The notes beneath the pieces were generated by a model. The model saw nothing but the letters and a program-made list of their open reading frames with translations, ran no database searches and was not told the DNA's origin. The position numbers and the translations under genes were made by a program. DNA of 63,976 nt from JBOGXA01 sp050694175 (lineage in GTDB: Bacteria > Actinomycetota > CADDZG01 > WHSQ01): positions 1-63,976 of the forward strand of contig JBOGXA010000022.1 in assembly GCA_050694175.1 (NCBI GenBank), written 5' to 3'. Positions 50,829 through 60,436 of the stretch are shown here, piece after piece (positions within the stretch are counted from its first letter, which is position 1; every line of letters starts with the position of its first letter).

Positions 50829-51941
50829 GTGCGCTTCGGGCGGTTGCTGCGGGCACGGGGGCTTCCGGTCGGCACCGGGCGCATCCTCACCTTCTGCCGG
50901 GCCGCCGCCGAACTCTCGCCCCTGGACCGAGAGCGGCTGTACTGGGCGGGCCGGGCGACGTTGATCTCCCGGCCCGAACACATCGACGACTTCGACCGCT
51001 CCTTCACCGAGACGTTCGGGCGCGGCCGCCTCGACGAGACCCTCGAAAAGCTATTCGAGTTCGTCGACAAGACAAGGGTCCCCGAAATCGACGTCGAGGG
51101 GGAGCAGGCCGGCTCGCCCCCCACGTGGGAGCTGGCCGGCGACGGCGACATCGCCGACGAGGACACCGAGGTCTCCATGATCGCCGGCAGAGCGGACGTT
51201 CTACGCGCTCGCTCATTCGAAGAGCTGAGCGAGAGCGAGCGTGTGCGGGTGTTTGCCCTTATCCGCCGGCTCGCGGTGGGGATGCCGGTGCGTCGGGCCC
51301 GCCGTCTCCTCCCGTCCCCCAAGGGGGGCCGCTTCGACCTGCGCCGCACGCTCCGGCACAGCCTTCGCACCCACGGCGAGCCGTTCCGGCGCGCCTACCG
51401 CGACCGTGGCCACCGCCCCCGACCCCTTGTGCTGATCCTCGACGTTTCCGGCTCGATGTCGCCGTACGCACGCGCTCTCATGCAGTTCGGCTTTGCGGCA
51501 TTGAACGCGGGTCGCCGCGTGGAGGTGTTCTGCTTCGGCACCCGGCTCACGCGCGTAACGCGCTCATTGATGTCCAAAGATCCCGACGCCGCAATGGCGG
51601 CGGTGTCCGAGAAAGTCGCCGACTGGTCTGGAGGGACTCGTATCGGGGAGTCGCTGCGCACACTGTTGGATCGCTACGGAACGACGGTCTTTCTGCGCGG
51701 TGCCGTAACGGTGATCTGCTCGGACGGACTGGACCGCGGCGAGCCGGAGGTGCTGGAGGCCCAGATGCTCCGGCTGGCGCGGTTGTCCCATCGCATCGTG
51801 TGGGTCAACCCGCTGAAAGGGGACCCACGCTACGAGCCGCTCGCCCGCGGCATGGCGGCCGCGCTCCCCCATGTCGACGTGTTTCTCGCGGGCCACAACC
51901 TCACGAGCCTCGAGGCTCTCGCCCGGTCTGTGAGCCGCTGA
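50829..51941 (+). CDS. coxE: VWA-domain protein CoxE
   Basis: 370 residues from GTG 50829. The CoxE/VWA-containing family is shown by the N-terminal LVRFGRLLRARGLPVGTGRILTF, SMIAGRADVLRARSFEELSESE, the MIDAS motif ILDVSGSMSPYARAL (about 204-218), SDGLDRGEPEVLEAQML and WVNPLKGDPRYEPLARGMAAALP. It works with the MoxR ATPase in cofactor insertion. There is no ribosome site for GTG 50829. A CTG at 50796 overlaps the coxD stop as CTGA and would add 11 residues; this mirrors the CTGA start at 33296. I list the canonical codon but consider the CTG as likely. Confidence 0.88.
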   Translation: MRFGRLLRARGLPVGTGRILTFCRAAAELSPLDRERLYWAGRATLISRPEHIDDFDRSFTETFGRGRLDETLEKLFEFVDKTRVPEIDVEGEQAGSPPTWELAGDGDIADEDTEVSMIAGRADVLRARSFEELSESERVRVFALIRRLAVGMPVRRARRLLPSPKGGRFDLRRTLRHSLRTHGEPFRRAYRDRGHRPRPLVLILDVSGSMSPYARALMQFGFAALNAGRRVEVFCFGTRLTRVTRSLMSKDPDAAMAAVSEKVADWSGGTRIGESLRTLLDRYGTTVFLRGAVTVICSDGLDRGEPEVLEAQMLRLARLSHRIVWVNPLKGDPRYEPLARGMAAALPHVDVFLAGHNLTSLEALARSVSR

Positions 51942-51948
51942 CGCGCGG

Positions 51949-51993
51949 CGAGCGTGAGTTTCGTGTCACCTACGCGCGCCTAACTCACACTCG
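51949..51993. repeat. Convergent-gene palindromic element, copy C
   Basis: Between coxE and the converging anti-sigma-like gene. CGAG-x-GTGAGTT (51949-51960) pairs with AACTCAC-x-CTCG (51982-51993), 11 bp with one mismatch, loop of 21 nt. The right arm continues ACTCGACG as in copy D. Confidence 0.65.
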
Positions 51994-52000
51994 ACGCGAG

Positions 52001-52786
52001 CTACTCCATCGACTCGGCGATGCGGAGCGCCTGCGACTTCGATAGCGCCGATTCGAGCCTGATCGTCACACCGTCGTGCTCCCACAGCAACGTGTTGCCG
52101 GCGAGCCGCGGCTCGTCGCGCCCGATCGACCCGTCGTCGCGGAACTCGATCGTGTGGGGGCCCCGGACCCAGAAACCGGGGTCCGAGCCCACTGCGACCT
52201 CTTCGATCGTGTTGGTGTCCTGCAGGAGCTTCTTGTAGTACGCATCCTCGAGCGACACCTGGTACTCCATCACCAGCAGGCCTACCGATTCGTTCGGCGT
52301 CGCCGGCAGACCGAGGCGGGGCGCATAGACGAGCGACACCTGACCCTCCCCGATCGTGGGGTCGAAGAACACACCGTCGGGGGCGTCGAGGTCGTCCACG
52401 GTCGGCACCAGGACGTCGAAGGCGACACTCTCTTGTGCGTCATCGAGCGTGACCTTCTCGCCGAGATCGAGCTTCGATCCCACCCCTTCCGGCAACTTCT
52501 TCGTGAACTCGACACGGACTCCGTCGAGGCCGAGGAAATCGGCAACAGCGACGCGCGCCGATTCGGATGCGATAAGCACCGAGCAGAGGATCACGACCGT
52601 GATGGTGACGGCGAACGCAGGCCGTGCGAGGAGCGGCCGGAACCGCTCCCACAACGACGGAGCGGCCGCCGGACCGGCAGCGAGGCGAACCCGAACGCGT
52701 GTCGCGAGCTGTGGCTCGGGCGGCCACTCGATGTGCGCCGCGACGTCTCGCAGCATCCGCTCGAGGTCGGCTTCGTAAACGGCCAT
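52001..52786 (-). CDS. Membrane-anchored protein, possible anti-sigma factor
   Basis: 261 residues; ATG 52786 with GGAAG 8 nt upstream is preferred over 52813, which lies inside the sigma gene. A cytoplasmic N-terminus of about 65 residues (MLRDVAAHIEWPPEPQLATRVRVRL) precedes one membrane helix (about 61-79, AFAVTITVVILCSVLIASE) and an extracytoplasmic region of about 175 residues with VTLDDAQESVAFDVLVP and ending SKSQALRIAESM, similar to DUF4367-type sensor domains. It starts one base after the ECF sigma stop, the usual place of a cognate anti-sigma factor. No zinc-binding HxxxCxxC is present, so the call rests on layout. Confidence 0.7.
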   Translation of the reverse strand: MAVYEADLERMLRDVAAHIEWPPEPQLATRVRVRLAAGPAAAPSLWERFRPLLARPAFAVTITVVILCSVLIASESARVAVADFLGLDGVRVEFTKKLPEGVGSKLDLGEKVTLDDAQESVAFDVLVPTVDDLDAPDGVFFDPTIGEGQVSLVYAPRLGLPATPNESVGLLVMEYQVSLEDAYYKKLLQDTNTIEEVAVGSDPGFWVRGPHTIEFRDDGSIGRDEPRLAGNTLLWEHDGVTIRLESALSKSQALRIAESME

Positions 52787-52787
52787 G

Positions 52788-53435
52788 TCAGTCGCTTCCT
52801 CCGATCGTTGCAACCACTCCTTGCTCGGCCAGCACCACGCGCATCCGGGCCATGGCGCGCGACAGCCGCGACTTCACGGTCCCCTTCGCACACCCGAGGG
52901 CCGCCGCGGTCTCGGCCTCGGACAGCTCCAGGAAATAGCGGCACGCGATGACTTCCCGGTCCGCCTCCCGGAGCAAGTTGAGCGCATCGATAAGAGCGCG
53001 GTGCCGTTCGCCTTCCAGCGCGACCGCCTCGGGGGACGGGGCCGCGTCCCCCGAGGGGTGCTCCTCGGCGGCGCGCAGTGCTAGCCCGGCGCGCCGGCCT
53101 GCGGACCGGCGGCGATTCCGTGCCTCGTTGGCGACTATCTTGAGCAGCCACGGCCGGAACGCTGCGCCGTGCTTGAAGCGGTTGAGAGCGTAGTACGCCT
53201 TCACGAACGCCTCCTGCGCCGCATCCTCGGCCTCGGCGGACTCGCCGGTGATGAGGTAAGCGACCCGGGTGGCGAGGCCCTGGTAGCTGTGCACGAGTTG
53301 CTCGTAGGCATCGGCGTCGCCCCGTCTCGCTCTTTCGACTAGCTCTTGGTCGTCCAGTGGTCGGCCCTCCACGGACTGATCATCGCCCCTAGATACACCG
53401 TGGGTCGCGATCGAGTTCCGAGGCGGAGCGGGCAC
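52788..53435 (-). CDS. ECF-type RNA polymerase sigma factor
   Basis: 215 residues. Sigma-2 region: ELVERARRGDADAYEQLVHSYQ, AEDAAQEAFVKAYYALNRF and RPWLLKIVANEARNRRR; sigma-4 region: READREVIACRYFLELSEAETAAALGCAKGTVKSRLSRAMARMR. The start is uncertain: GTG 53435 gives 215 residues, but family homology begins about residue 28, and GTG at the VEGRPLDD position is an alternative. It should direct transcription of envelope or stress genes and is probably held by the protein encoded immediately downstream. PhoX, upstream on the same strand, may or may not belong to its regulon. Confidence 0.9.
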   Translation of the reverse strand: MPAPPRNSIATHGVSRGDDQSVEGRPLDDQELVERARRGDADAYEQLVHSYQGLATRVAYLITGESAEAEDAAQEAFVKAYYALNRFKHGAAFRPWLLKIVANEARNRRRSAGRRAGLALRAAEEHPSGDAAPSPEAVALEGERHRALIDALNLLREADREVIACRYFLELSEAETAAALGCAKGTVKSRLSRAMARMRVVLAEQGVVATIGGSD

Positions 53436-53449
53436 AATGTCGTTTTAAT

Positions 53450-53474
53450 GCGCGCTCGCGTTCGCATAGCGCGC
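53450..53474. terminator. Hairpin between phoX and the sigma factor gene
   Basis: GCGCGCT (53450-53456) and AGCGCGC (53468-53474) form a perfect 7-bp stem with an 11-nt loop. It would end phoX transcription (minus). No T-run. Confidence 0.4.
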
Positions 53475-53510
53475 TCAATGTCACTCAAAACGAGTCTTGG
53501 CGCGGGGGGG

Positions 53511-55349
53511 CTACAGCTTACGGATGGCCACGAGCGACGGCTTCGGCTTGCCCGGCCGTCCGGTCCCGGCCGTGCGGTTGCCGTCCGGCCACCACGACGT
53601 GTACGTCGACTGCTCCCCCGGCACTCCGCCCCTGTTCGGGGTCTCCTCGCCCGGGTGCTGCACATTTATGAACAGCGTGTTCTCGGCGTCGTTGAACGTG
53701 GGCCCGGTGAGTTCGGCCTCGACGGGCGCGTTCGCGAACCGGAACGCCGTATGGGCACTCGGCCCGTCGAGCGGCACGAATAAAATCGCGTTGTTCCCGT
53801 GCCATTCAAACGGGGGCCGATTCAGGCGGCTGGTAGACACGTCGGTCACGACCCACAGTTCATCGGGCGACGAGAAGCCGAGGTTGTCCGGATTGGAGAA
53901 GCCGGCGTCCTGGCCGCCCTCGAGCAGGTCGACCCACGAGAACGTGAGTCCATCGGGATCGGCCGTGTCCTCGCGCAAGAGCCTCACGATCCCGTACGCC
54001 GTCGGGTCGGTGGGGCGACCCCGAGCGCTGGTGAGCGAGATGAGCACGTCGGTCGGCCGGTCGGGGAGGACCTCGCCGTCCTCTGCGCGCGGCACCCGGA
54101 ATTGAGTCAGGTCCCCGCCGGAGGTCGGCACGATGTTGGCCTCGACCCATTTCGTGGTAAACGTCAACGCATCCGGATCGTTCATGTCTAGGGCGTGCCA
54201 CCGGCCGGTCCCCGAATCCACCTCCGGGTTGTTGGCCGTCGGGAACCACTGCGCGACGTATAGCTGTCCCTCGGACAACAGACGCATGCCGTCTCGGGGG
54301 CCCATCCCCCGCCGGTACTTTCCCGTCGACACGAACTTGAAGAACATCCCATCCGCGGCGGGAGCGTCGTCGCCCGTGTAACAGACGACGCGGCCGTCGG
54401 CCGCGATCCGCATCCCGACGTTCTCGTGGTGGATGCGCCCGAGCGCAGTGTGCTTCACCGCCTGGCCCGAATAGGGGTCGATCTCCGCGACATAGCCGTA
54501 GTACGGCAGCTCGGTGGCAGGCTGCCCGTCGACGTTTCGGCCCGGCTCGCCGACATAGTAGTTGACCTCTTCTGGTGTCGATCCGTCGTCACGGATCCAT
54601 CCCAGGGCAAAGGGCATCTGCCGATCGAGCCCGTAGCTCTGATAGTTCTCCTCGCACCTGAGCACCGTGCCCCACGGCGTGTGGCCGCCGGAGCAGTTGG
54701 CAAGGGTCCCGAGGACGCCTTCGGACGGCAGGACGCCCGTGGCCGGCCCGTCGTAGGGGATCACGGGACCGTCGCCGTAGAAGCGGCGCGAGAAGTGTGA
54801 GTTGCGCTTGACGCGCCAGCGGCCGTCGTTGCCCGTGCGCTTCAGGTGCAGGATCGACGCGCCCACTTCCTTCTTTTCCGCCTCCATGATCGAGCGATAC
54901 GGTTCCGAGCGCGGGTCCCACGACGGGTCCTGTGCTGCCAGCCAGTCGCTGGTGAAGAACGGGATGACGTACTCGTGACTGACGAAGAGCAATCCCTCTT
55001 CTGGGTGAGACCTAAAGGGGAACCACGTCGAGTAGTCGCAGTTGTATCCAAAGGTGAGTCCGCGGCCGAACTCCTCTCCCCAGCTGATCAATACGTCGTG
55101 GGCGTATCCATCGGGGACCTGCAGTTCGTCGGCAGAGCTGGGTCCCAGCGCGCGGAACTCGTCGAAGCGACCGCGCGGTGGACGTCTCTTCGCGAACGCG
55201 GTACTCGGGAACGATCCGGCCGCCCACGTTGCCGCTCCCGCGGCCGCGATGTTACGGATCAGAACCGGCGTGACAGCGGCCTGGCAAAAACTTCGTCGAA
55301 GTAGTCCCTCATCCTTCCCCCTGAAGTGCCGGCGACGGACCCTATGCAT
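53511..55349 (-). CDS. phoX: PhoX-family alkaline phosphatase-like protein (DUF839), Tat-exported
   Basis: 612 residues. The N-terminus has RRSF (18-21) in a twin-arginine context and a hydrophobic stretch ending SFPSTAFA near residue 52. The rest is the PhoX beta-propeller: TFGYNCDYSTWFP, LLFVSHEYV (with the calcium-binding glutamate), CSGGHTPWGTVLRCEENYQSYG, HENVGMRIAADGRVVCYTGDD, FKFVSTGKYRRG, LGFSSPDELWVVTD and the closing VQHPGEETPNRGG. PhoX enzymes bind Fe and Ca and remove phosphate from organic phosphoesters outside the cytoplasm. Only 22 bp separate its ATG from that of divergent mogA. Confidence 0.92.
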   Translation of the reverse strand: MHRVRRRHFRGKDEGLLRRSFCQAAVTPVLIRNIAAAGAATWAAGSFPSTAFAKRRPPRGRFDEFRALGPSSADELQVPDGYAHDVLISWGEEFGRGLTFGYNCDYSTWFPFRSHPEEGLLFVSHEYVIPFFTSDWLAAQDPSWDPRSEPYRSIMEAEKKEVGASILHLKRTGNDGRWRVKRNSHFSRRFYGDGPVIPYDGPATGVLPSEGVLGTLANCSGGHTPWGTVLRCEENYQSYGLDRQMPFALGWIRDDGSTPEEVNYYVGEPGRNVDGQPATELPYYGYVAEIDPYSGQAVKHTALGRIHHENVGMRIAADGRVVCYTGDDAPAADGMFFKFVSTGKYRRGMGPRDGMRLLSEGQLYVAQWFPTANNPEVDSGTGRWHALDMNDPDALTFTTKWVEANIVPTSGGDLTQFRVPRAEDGEVLPDRPTDVLISLTSARGRPTDPTAYGIVRLLREDTADPDGLTFSWVDLLEGGQDAGFSNPDNLGFSSPDELWVVTDVSTSRLNRPPFEWHGNNAILFVPLDGPSAHTAFRFANAPVEAELTGPTFNDAENTLFINVQHPGEETPNRGGVPGEQSTYTSWWPDGNRTAGTGRPGKPKPSLVAIRKL

Positions 55350-55371
55350 CCTAGTGGGTTACAAATGACTT
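55350..55371. promoter_or_regulatory. 22-bp bidirectional promoter between phoX and mogA
   Basis: There is no room for two separate promoters. On plus TACAAA (55360-55365) ends 6 nt before ATG of mogA. On minus GTAACC (55361-55356) ends 6 nt before the phoX ATG. The two boxes overlap in GGTTACAAAT, so both mRNAs would be leaderless and start from one shared opening region. Confidence 0.4.
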
Positions 55372-55854
55372 ATGGCAAACCCCTCGGCGGTCGTGACCGT
55401 CAGCGACGGTGTGGCGAGCGGCCGTCGAAAGGACGACTCCGGAGACCTCGCGTCGCGCATGCTCGACGATGCCGGCCTGGGGCCGGTGGCCCGCCATGTC
55501 GTCGGCGACGAGCGCGACCGGATCGCGGAGCTCTTGAGGCGCTTGGTCGACACCGGGGTTCGCCTGATCGTGACCACGGGGGGGACCGGGCTCGGGCCAC
55601 GCGATGTGACTCCCGAGGCGACCAGAGCCATCGTCGAGCGCGACGCCCCGGGGCTCGCCGAGTTGATGCGCGCCGAGGGGCTGAAGAAAACCCCTCACGC
55701 GGCGTTGTCGCGCGGCATCGCCGGAGCCGCTCGAGAAACGCTCATCCTCAACCTTCCCGGCAGCCCCAAAGCCGTCCTGGAGGGCCTCGCCTCGGTCGTT
55801 CCGGTACTGTCGCACGCGCTCGACCTGCTTGCCGGCGACACCGAGCATCGCTGA
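55372..55854 (+). CDS. mogA: Molybdopterin adenylyltransferase (MogA/MoaB family)
   Basis: 160 residues. MoCF-binding fold: AVVTVSDGVASGRRKDDSG (about 6-24), HVVGDERDRIAELLRRL, VRLIVTTGGTGLGPRDVTPEAT (about 63-84) and LILNLPGSPKAVLEGL. The TTGGTGLGPRDVT loop binds molybdopterin; the D in GPRDVTPE is catalytic. It adenylates molybdopterin before molybdenum insertion. Small single-gene unit, divergent to phoX and convergent with fdhD. Confidence 0.93.
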   Translation: MANPSAVVTVSDGVASGRRKDDSGDLASRMLDDAGLGPVARHVVGDERDRIAELLRRLVDTGVRLIVTTGGTGLGPRDVTPEATRAIVERDAPGLAELMRAEGLKKTPHAALSRGIAGAARETLILNLPGSPKAVLEGLASVVPVLSHALDLLAGDTEHR

Positions 55855-55866
55855 CTGCGCAACGGC

Positions 55867-55881
55867 TCGCGCATAGCGCGA
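55867..55881. terminator. Small hairpin between mogA and fdhD
   Basis: TCGCGC-ATA-GCGCGA, a 6-bp perfect stem with a 3-nt loop, 13 bp after the mogA stop and between converging genes. Confidence 0.4.
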
Positions 55882-55902
55882 TCCTGTGCGTATTCGGCCC
55901 GA

Positions 55903-56742
55903 TTAGCCGACGGAGATGCGCTCCGGGTGCGAATAGATGTTGCATGAGCCGTTTCGCACGAAGCCGGCGACGGTCATGCCCGCATGCTTCGCCGTCTCGA
56001 CCGCGAGGTTGGACGGCGCCGACACGGCCACGACGACGGGGATCCCGGCGACGGCCGCTTTCTGAACGATCTCGAAGCTCACCCGTCCGGACACGACGAG
56101 CACCGCATCGCTCAACGGAACGTCGTCGGCCAGCACGGCACGGCCGATCAGCTTGTCGACCGCGTTGTGCCGGCCGACATCCTCGCGCGCGCCCAGCAAT
56201 TCGCCCGCAGCATCGAAGAGTCCCGCGGCATGCAGGCCTCCGGTCGCCTCGAAGATGCGCTGGGCTCTGCGGAGCCTGTTGGGGAGATCGACGATCGTGC
56301 GTGAATCGACGACGGGGCCCGGCCCGAGTGGGTCGCACACCATCTCCACCTGGTCGAGACTCGCCTTCCCACACACCCCGCAGCTCGACGTCGCATAGAA
56401 GTTGCGTTTGAGCACGTCCCCATCGAAGCGACGTCGTAATCGCACCGTTACGACGTTTAAGGCCTGCAGCTCGTCGAGATCGTCGCAGTAGCTCACCGAC
56501 TTGATGTCGCCCGGAGCCACGAGTCCCTCGGTGAACAGGAACCCGGCGGCGAGCTCGAAGTCGTGCCCGGGCGTGCGCATGGTCACCGCCACACTCACCG
56601 GTCGCTCGCCGGGCCCGGCGGCGCGAATCTCCATCGGTTCCTCACCGACCAGCCGGTCGGACCTCGTGCGGGCGCGCCCCCCCGCCACGGAGACAACCTG
56701 TGCAGGCGTTACGTTTCTGCGCGAGTCGGATGCAAGGGCCAT
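55903..56742 (-). CDS. fdhD: Formate dehydrogenase accessory sulfurtransferase FdhD
   Basis: 279 residues. Signature TSSCGVCGKAS (about 118-128) with the sulfur-carrying cysteine pair, the earlier LVGEEPMEIRA and TPGHDFELAAGFLFTEGL, GAREDVGRHNAVDKLIGRA (about 185-203), and VSGRVSFEIVQKAAVAGIPVVVAVSAPSNLAV. It carries sulfur from IscS to the bis-MGD cofactor of formate dehydrogenase-type enzymes. No such dehydrogenase is in the window, so it serves a gene elsewhere. The leaderless-type -10 GATAAT stands 6 nt before the ATG. Confidence 0.95.
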   Translation of the reverse strand: MALASDSRRNVTPAQVVSVAGGRARTRSDRLVGEEPMEIRAAGPGERPVSVAVTMRTPGHDFELAAGFLFTEGLVAPGDIKSVSYCDDLDELQALNVVTVRLRRRFDGDVLKRNFYATSSCGVCGKASLDQVEMVCDPLGPGPVVDSRTIVDLPNRLRRAQRIFEATGGLHAAGLFDAAGELLGAREDVGRHNAVDKLIGRAVLADDVPLSDAVLVVSGRVSFEIVQKAAVAGIPVVVAVSAPSNLAVETAKHAGMTVAGFVRNGSCNIYSHPERISVG

Positions 56743-56748
56743 CGCCCC

Positions 56749-56754
56749 ATTATC
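56749..56754 (-). promoter_or_regulatory. -10 box (GATAAT) of a leaderless promoter for fdhD
   Basis: GATAAT on the minus strand is followed by GGGGCG and then the ATG at 56742. This is the best match to the sigma-70 -10 consensus among the leaderless candidates here. Confidence 0.6.
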
Positions 56755-56820
56755 TGTCGTGGCGTAGGCTCACCCGACACGGGTAATGATCCGGAAAAGG
56801 CGTTCCCTAGGGGGTGGAGC

Positions 56821-58791
<1,971 letters not shown>

Positions 58792-58794
58792 ACG

Positions 58795-58847
58795 CGTCGA
58801 GTGGGAGTCTCGCGCTCTATATATGCGCGCCAAACTCAGACTCGACG
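58795..58847. repeat. Convergent-gene palindromic element, copy D
   Basis: CGTCGAGT (58795-58802) pairs perfectly with ACTCGACG (58840-58847), enclosing GGGAGTCTCGCGC and GCGCGCC arms. The right arm includes the last codons and stop of the pfpI gene. Shares GAGTGGGAGT with A and B and ACTCGACG with C. Confidence 0.65.
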
Positions 58848-59357
58848 TTGTTCGATCTGGGCGAGAAGCGATTTCGTGAACGCCTCGAGATCGTCGGGTT
58901 TGCGGGACGTGATGATGTTGCCGTCCTCAACAACTTCCTGATCGACCCAGTTGGCGCCGGCGTTCACCAGGTCGGTCTTGATCGAGGGCCACGATGTCAC
59001 GGTCTTGCCCCGGATGACGTCGGCTTCGGCCAGCATCCATCCGGCATGGCAGATTGCCGCCACCGGCTTGTCTGCGCCGGCGATCGACTTCGTGAGCGCA
59101 ACCATGCCCTCGTCGAGCCGAATCTTGTCGGGTGAGTAGCCGCCGGGGATCACGAGGGCGTCGAACCCGTCGGCGGAGACGTCACCGATGGCCACGTCCG
59201 TGGTCAGCGTGTCCTTCCCCTTCTTGCCCTCTATCTTCTTACCCGCCTCGAGCCCTACGACTACGGCCTCGTGCCCGGCCTCTTGCACCCGGTCGTATGG
59301 GACCCTGAATTCGGAGTCCTCGTACATCTCGTCCACTATGAACGCGACCTTGGCCAT
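58836..59357 (-). CDS. DJ-1/PfpI-family protein
   Basis: 173 residues from ATG 59357, 8 nt after AGGAGGTG. GATase1-like fold: VAFIVDEMYEDSEFRVPYDRVQEAG, the conserved glutamate in that segment, LVIPGGYSPDKIRLDEG, and the nucleophile elbow AAICHAGWMLAEAD with the reactive cysteine (about residue 104). Members are annotated as proteases, glyoxalases or deglycases; the closest type (YhbO/PfpI, 170-175 residues) handles glyoxals or glycation damage. Convergent with acs, divergent to the ligD polymerase gene. Confidence 0.9.
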   Translation of the reverse strand: MAKVAFIVDEMYEDSEFRVPYDRVQEAGHEAVVVGLEAGKKIEGKKGKDTLTTDVAIGDVSADGFDALVIPGGYSPDKIRLDEGMVALTKSIAGADKPVAAICHAGWMLAEADVIRGKTVTSWPSIKTDLVNAGANWVDQEVVEDGNIITSRKPDDLEAFTKSLLAQIEQRRV

Positions 59358-59407
59358 GCAAAACACCTCCTCGAATCAGACTGCACGGCTATGGTCCGGG
59401 TCCGGCG

Positions 59408-60436
59408 ATGCCTACCCGCCAGACTCAGAAATACTTACCCGGGATGAACGCTGCGAACACGATGGAATTCCCGGTGCCCCTGCCCGTCGTCAAGAAGGGC
59501 GAGCACTGGGTAGCCCGCGCGGGTCCCCGGGAGCTCCGCCTGTCCAACCTGACCAAGGTGTTCTGGCCAGATCAGGGGTACACGAAGGGAGACCTGCTCG
59601 CCTACTACTTCAACATCTCTACCTTGATGCTGCCTCATCTCGTCGACCGGCCGCTAACGATGAAACGGATGCCGAACGGGATAGCCGGCGACTTCTTCTA
59701 CGAGAAGAACGCTCCGATCCACACCCCGTCATGGATGCCCACGGTCCCCGTGCTCGCCGAAGGAGAGACGAAGACCATCAACTACCTAACGGTCACTGAC
59801 GTCGCGCACGTGCTGTGGATCGCGAACCTCGGCTGCATCGAGTTCCATCCATTGCACGCGCGCGGCTCGGCGCAGCGACATCCCAACTACGCATTCTTCG
59901 ATCTCGACCCTTTCGAGCCTGCCGGATACGACGAGGTAAAACACGTTGCGGGATTGATCAAGGTGGTGCTCGATCGTCTCGGACTCGATTGCTATCCGAA
60001 GACCTCGGGGGCCACCGGGATGCAGATCATGGTCCCGCTCGACGGCGGTCACGACTACGACGAGGTGCGCGGCTTCGTCGGAGCGGTGTCGGATCTCGTG
60101 CACGCAGCCGACAAGGACACGACCACGCTGGAATGGGAGATCCCCAAACGCACCGGCAAGGTGTTTCTCGACGTGAACATGAACCGGGAGGGAGCCAATA
60201 TAGCGGCGGCATACTCGGTTCGCCCCGAGCCCGGCGCCACAGTGTCGGCGCCCTTCGAGTGGGACGAGCTCGACGAGGTCGACCCGCGCGAGTTCACTAT
60301 GGAGACGATGTTCGAACGCGTGGCTGCGGTTGGGGACCCGTTCCTGCCGGTAGCGGAGGGGCCGGGGCAGTCGCTCACCGAAGCAATAACGGCCCTCGAC
60401 GCGCAGCCGCGGAAAGCGAGGAAGATCACAAGATGA
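59408..60436 (+). CDS. ligD: LigD polymerase (PrimPol) domain protein
   Basis: 342 residues as listed. The archaeo-eukaryotic primase-like polymerase domain of LigD begins near residue 42 (LRLSNLTKVFWPDQGYTKGDLLAYY) and shows LTMKRMPNGI, EFHPLHARG, the metal-binding FFDLDP (about 169-174) and LEWEIPKRTGKVFLDVNMN. The usual SGxxGxH motif reads SGATGMQIMV, with Gln for His. It adds ribo- or deoxynucleotides during end joining. Start uncertain: ATG 59444 lies 6 nt after TACTTA and may be the true leaderless start, ATG 59462 is a third option. Coupled by ATGA to the DUF72 gene. Confidence 0.85.
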   Translation: MPTRQTQKYLPGMNAANTMEFPVPLPVVKKGEHWVARAGPRELRLSNLTKVFWPDQGYTKGDLLAYYFNISTLMLPHLVDRPLTMKRMPNGIAGDFFYEKNAPIHTPSWMPTVPVLAEGETKTINYLTVTDVAHVLWIANLGCIEFHPLHARGSAQRHPNYAFFDLDPFEPAGYDEVKHVAGLIKVVLDRLGLDCYPKTSGATGMQIMVPLDGGHDYDEVRGFVGAVSDLVHAADKDTTTLEWEIPKRTGKVFLDVNMNREGANIAAAYSVRPEPGATVSAPFEWDELDEVDPREFTMETMFERVAAVGDPFLPVAEGPGQSLTEAITALDAQPRKARKITR

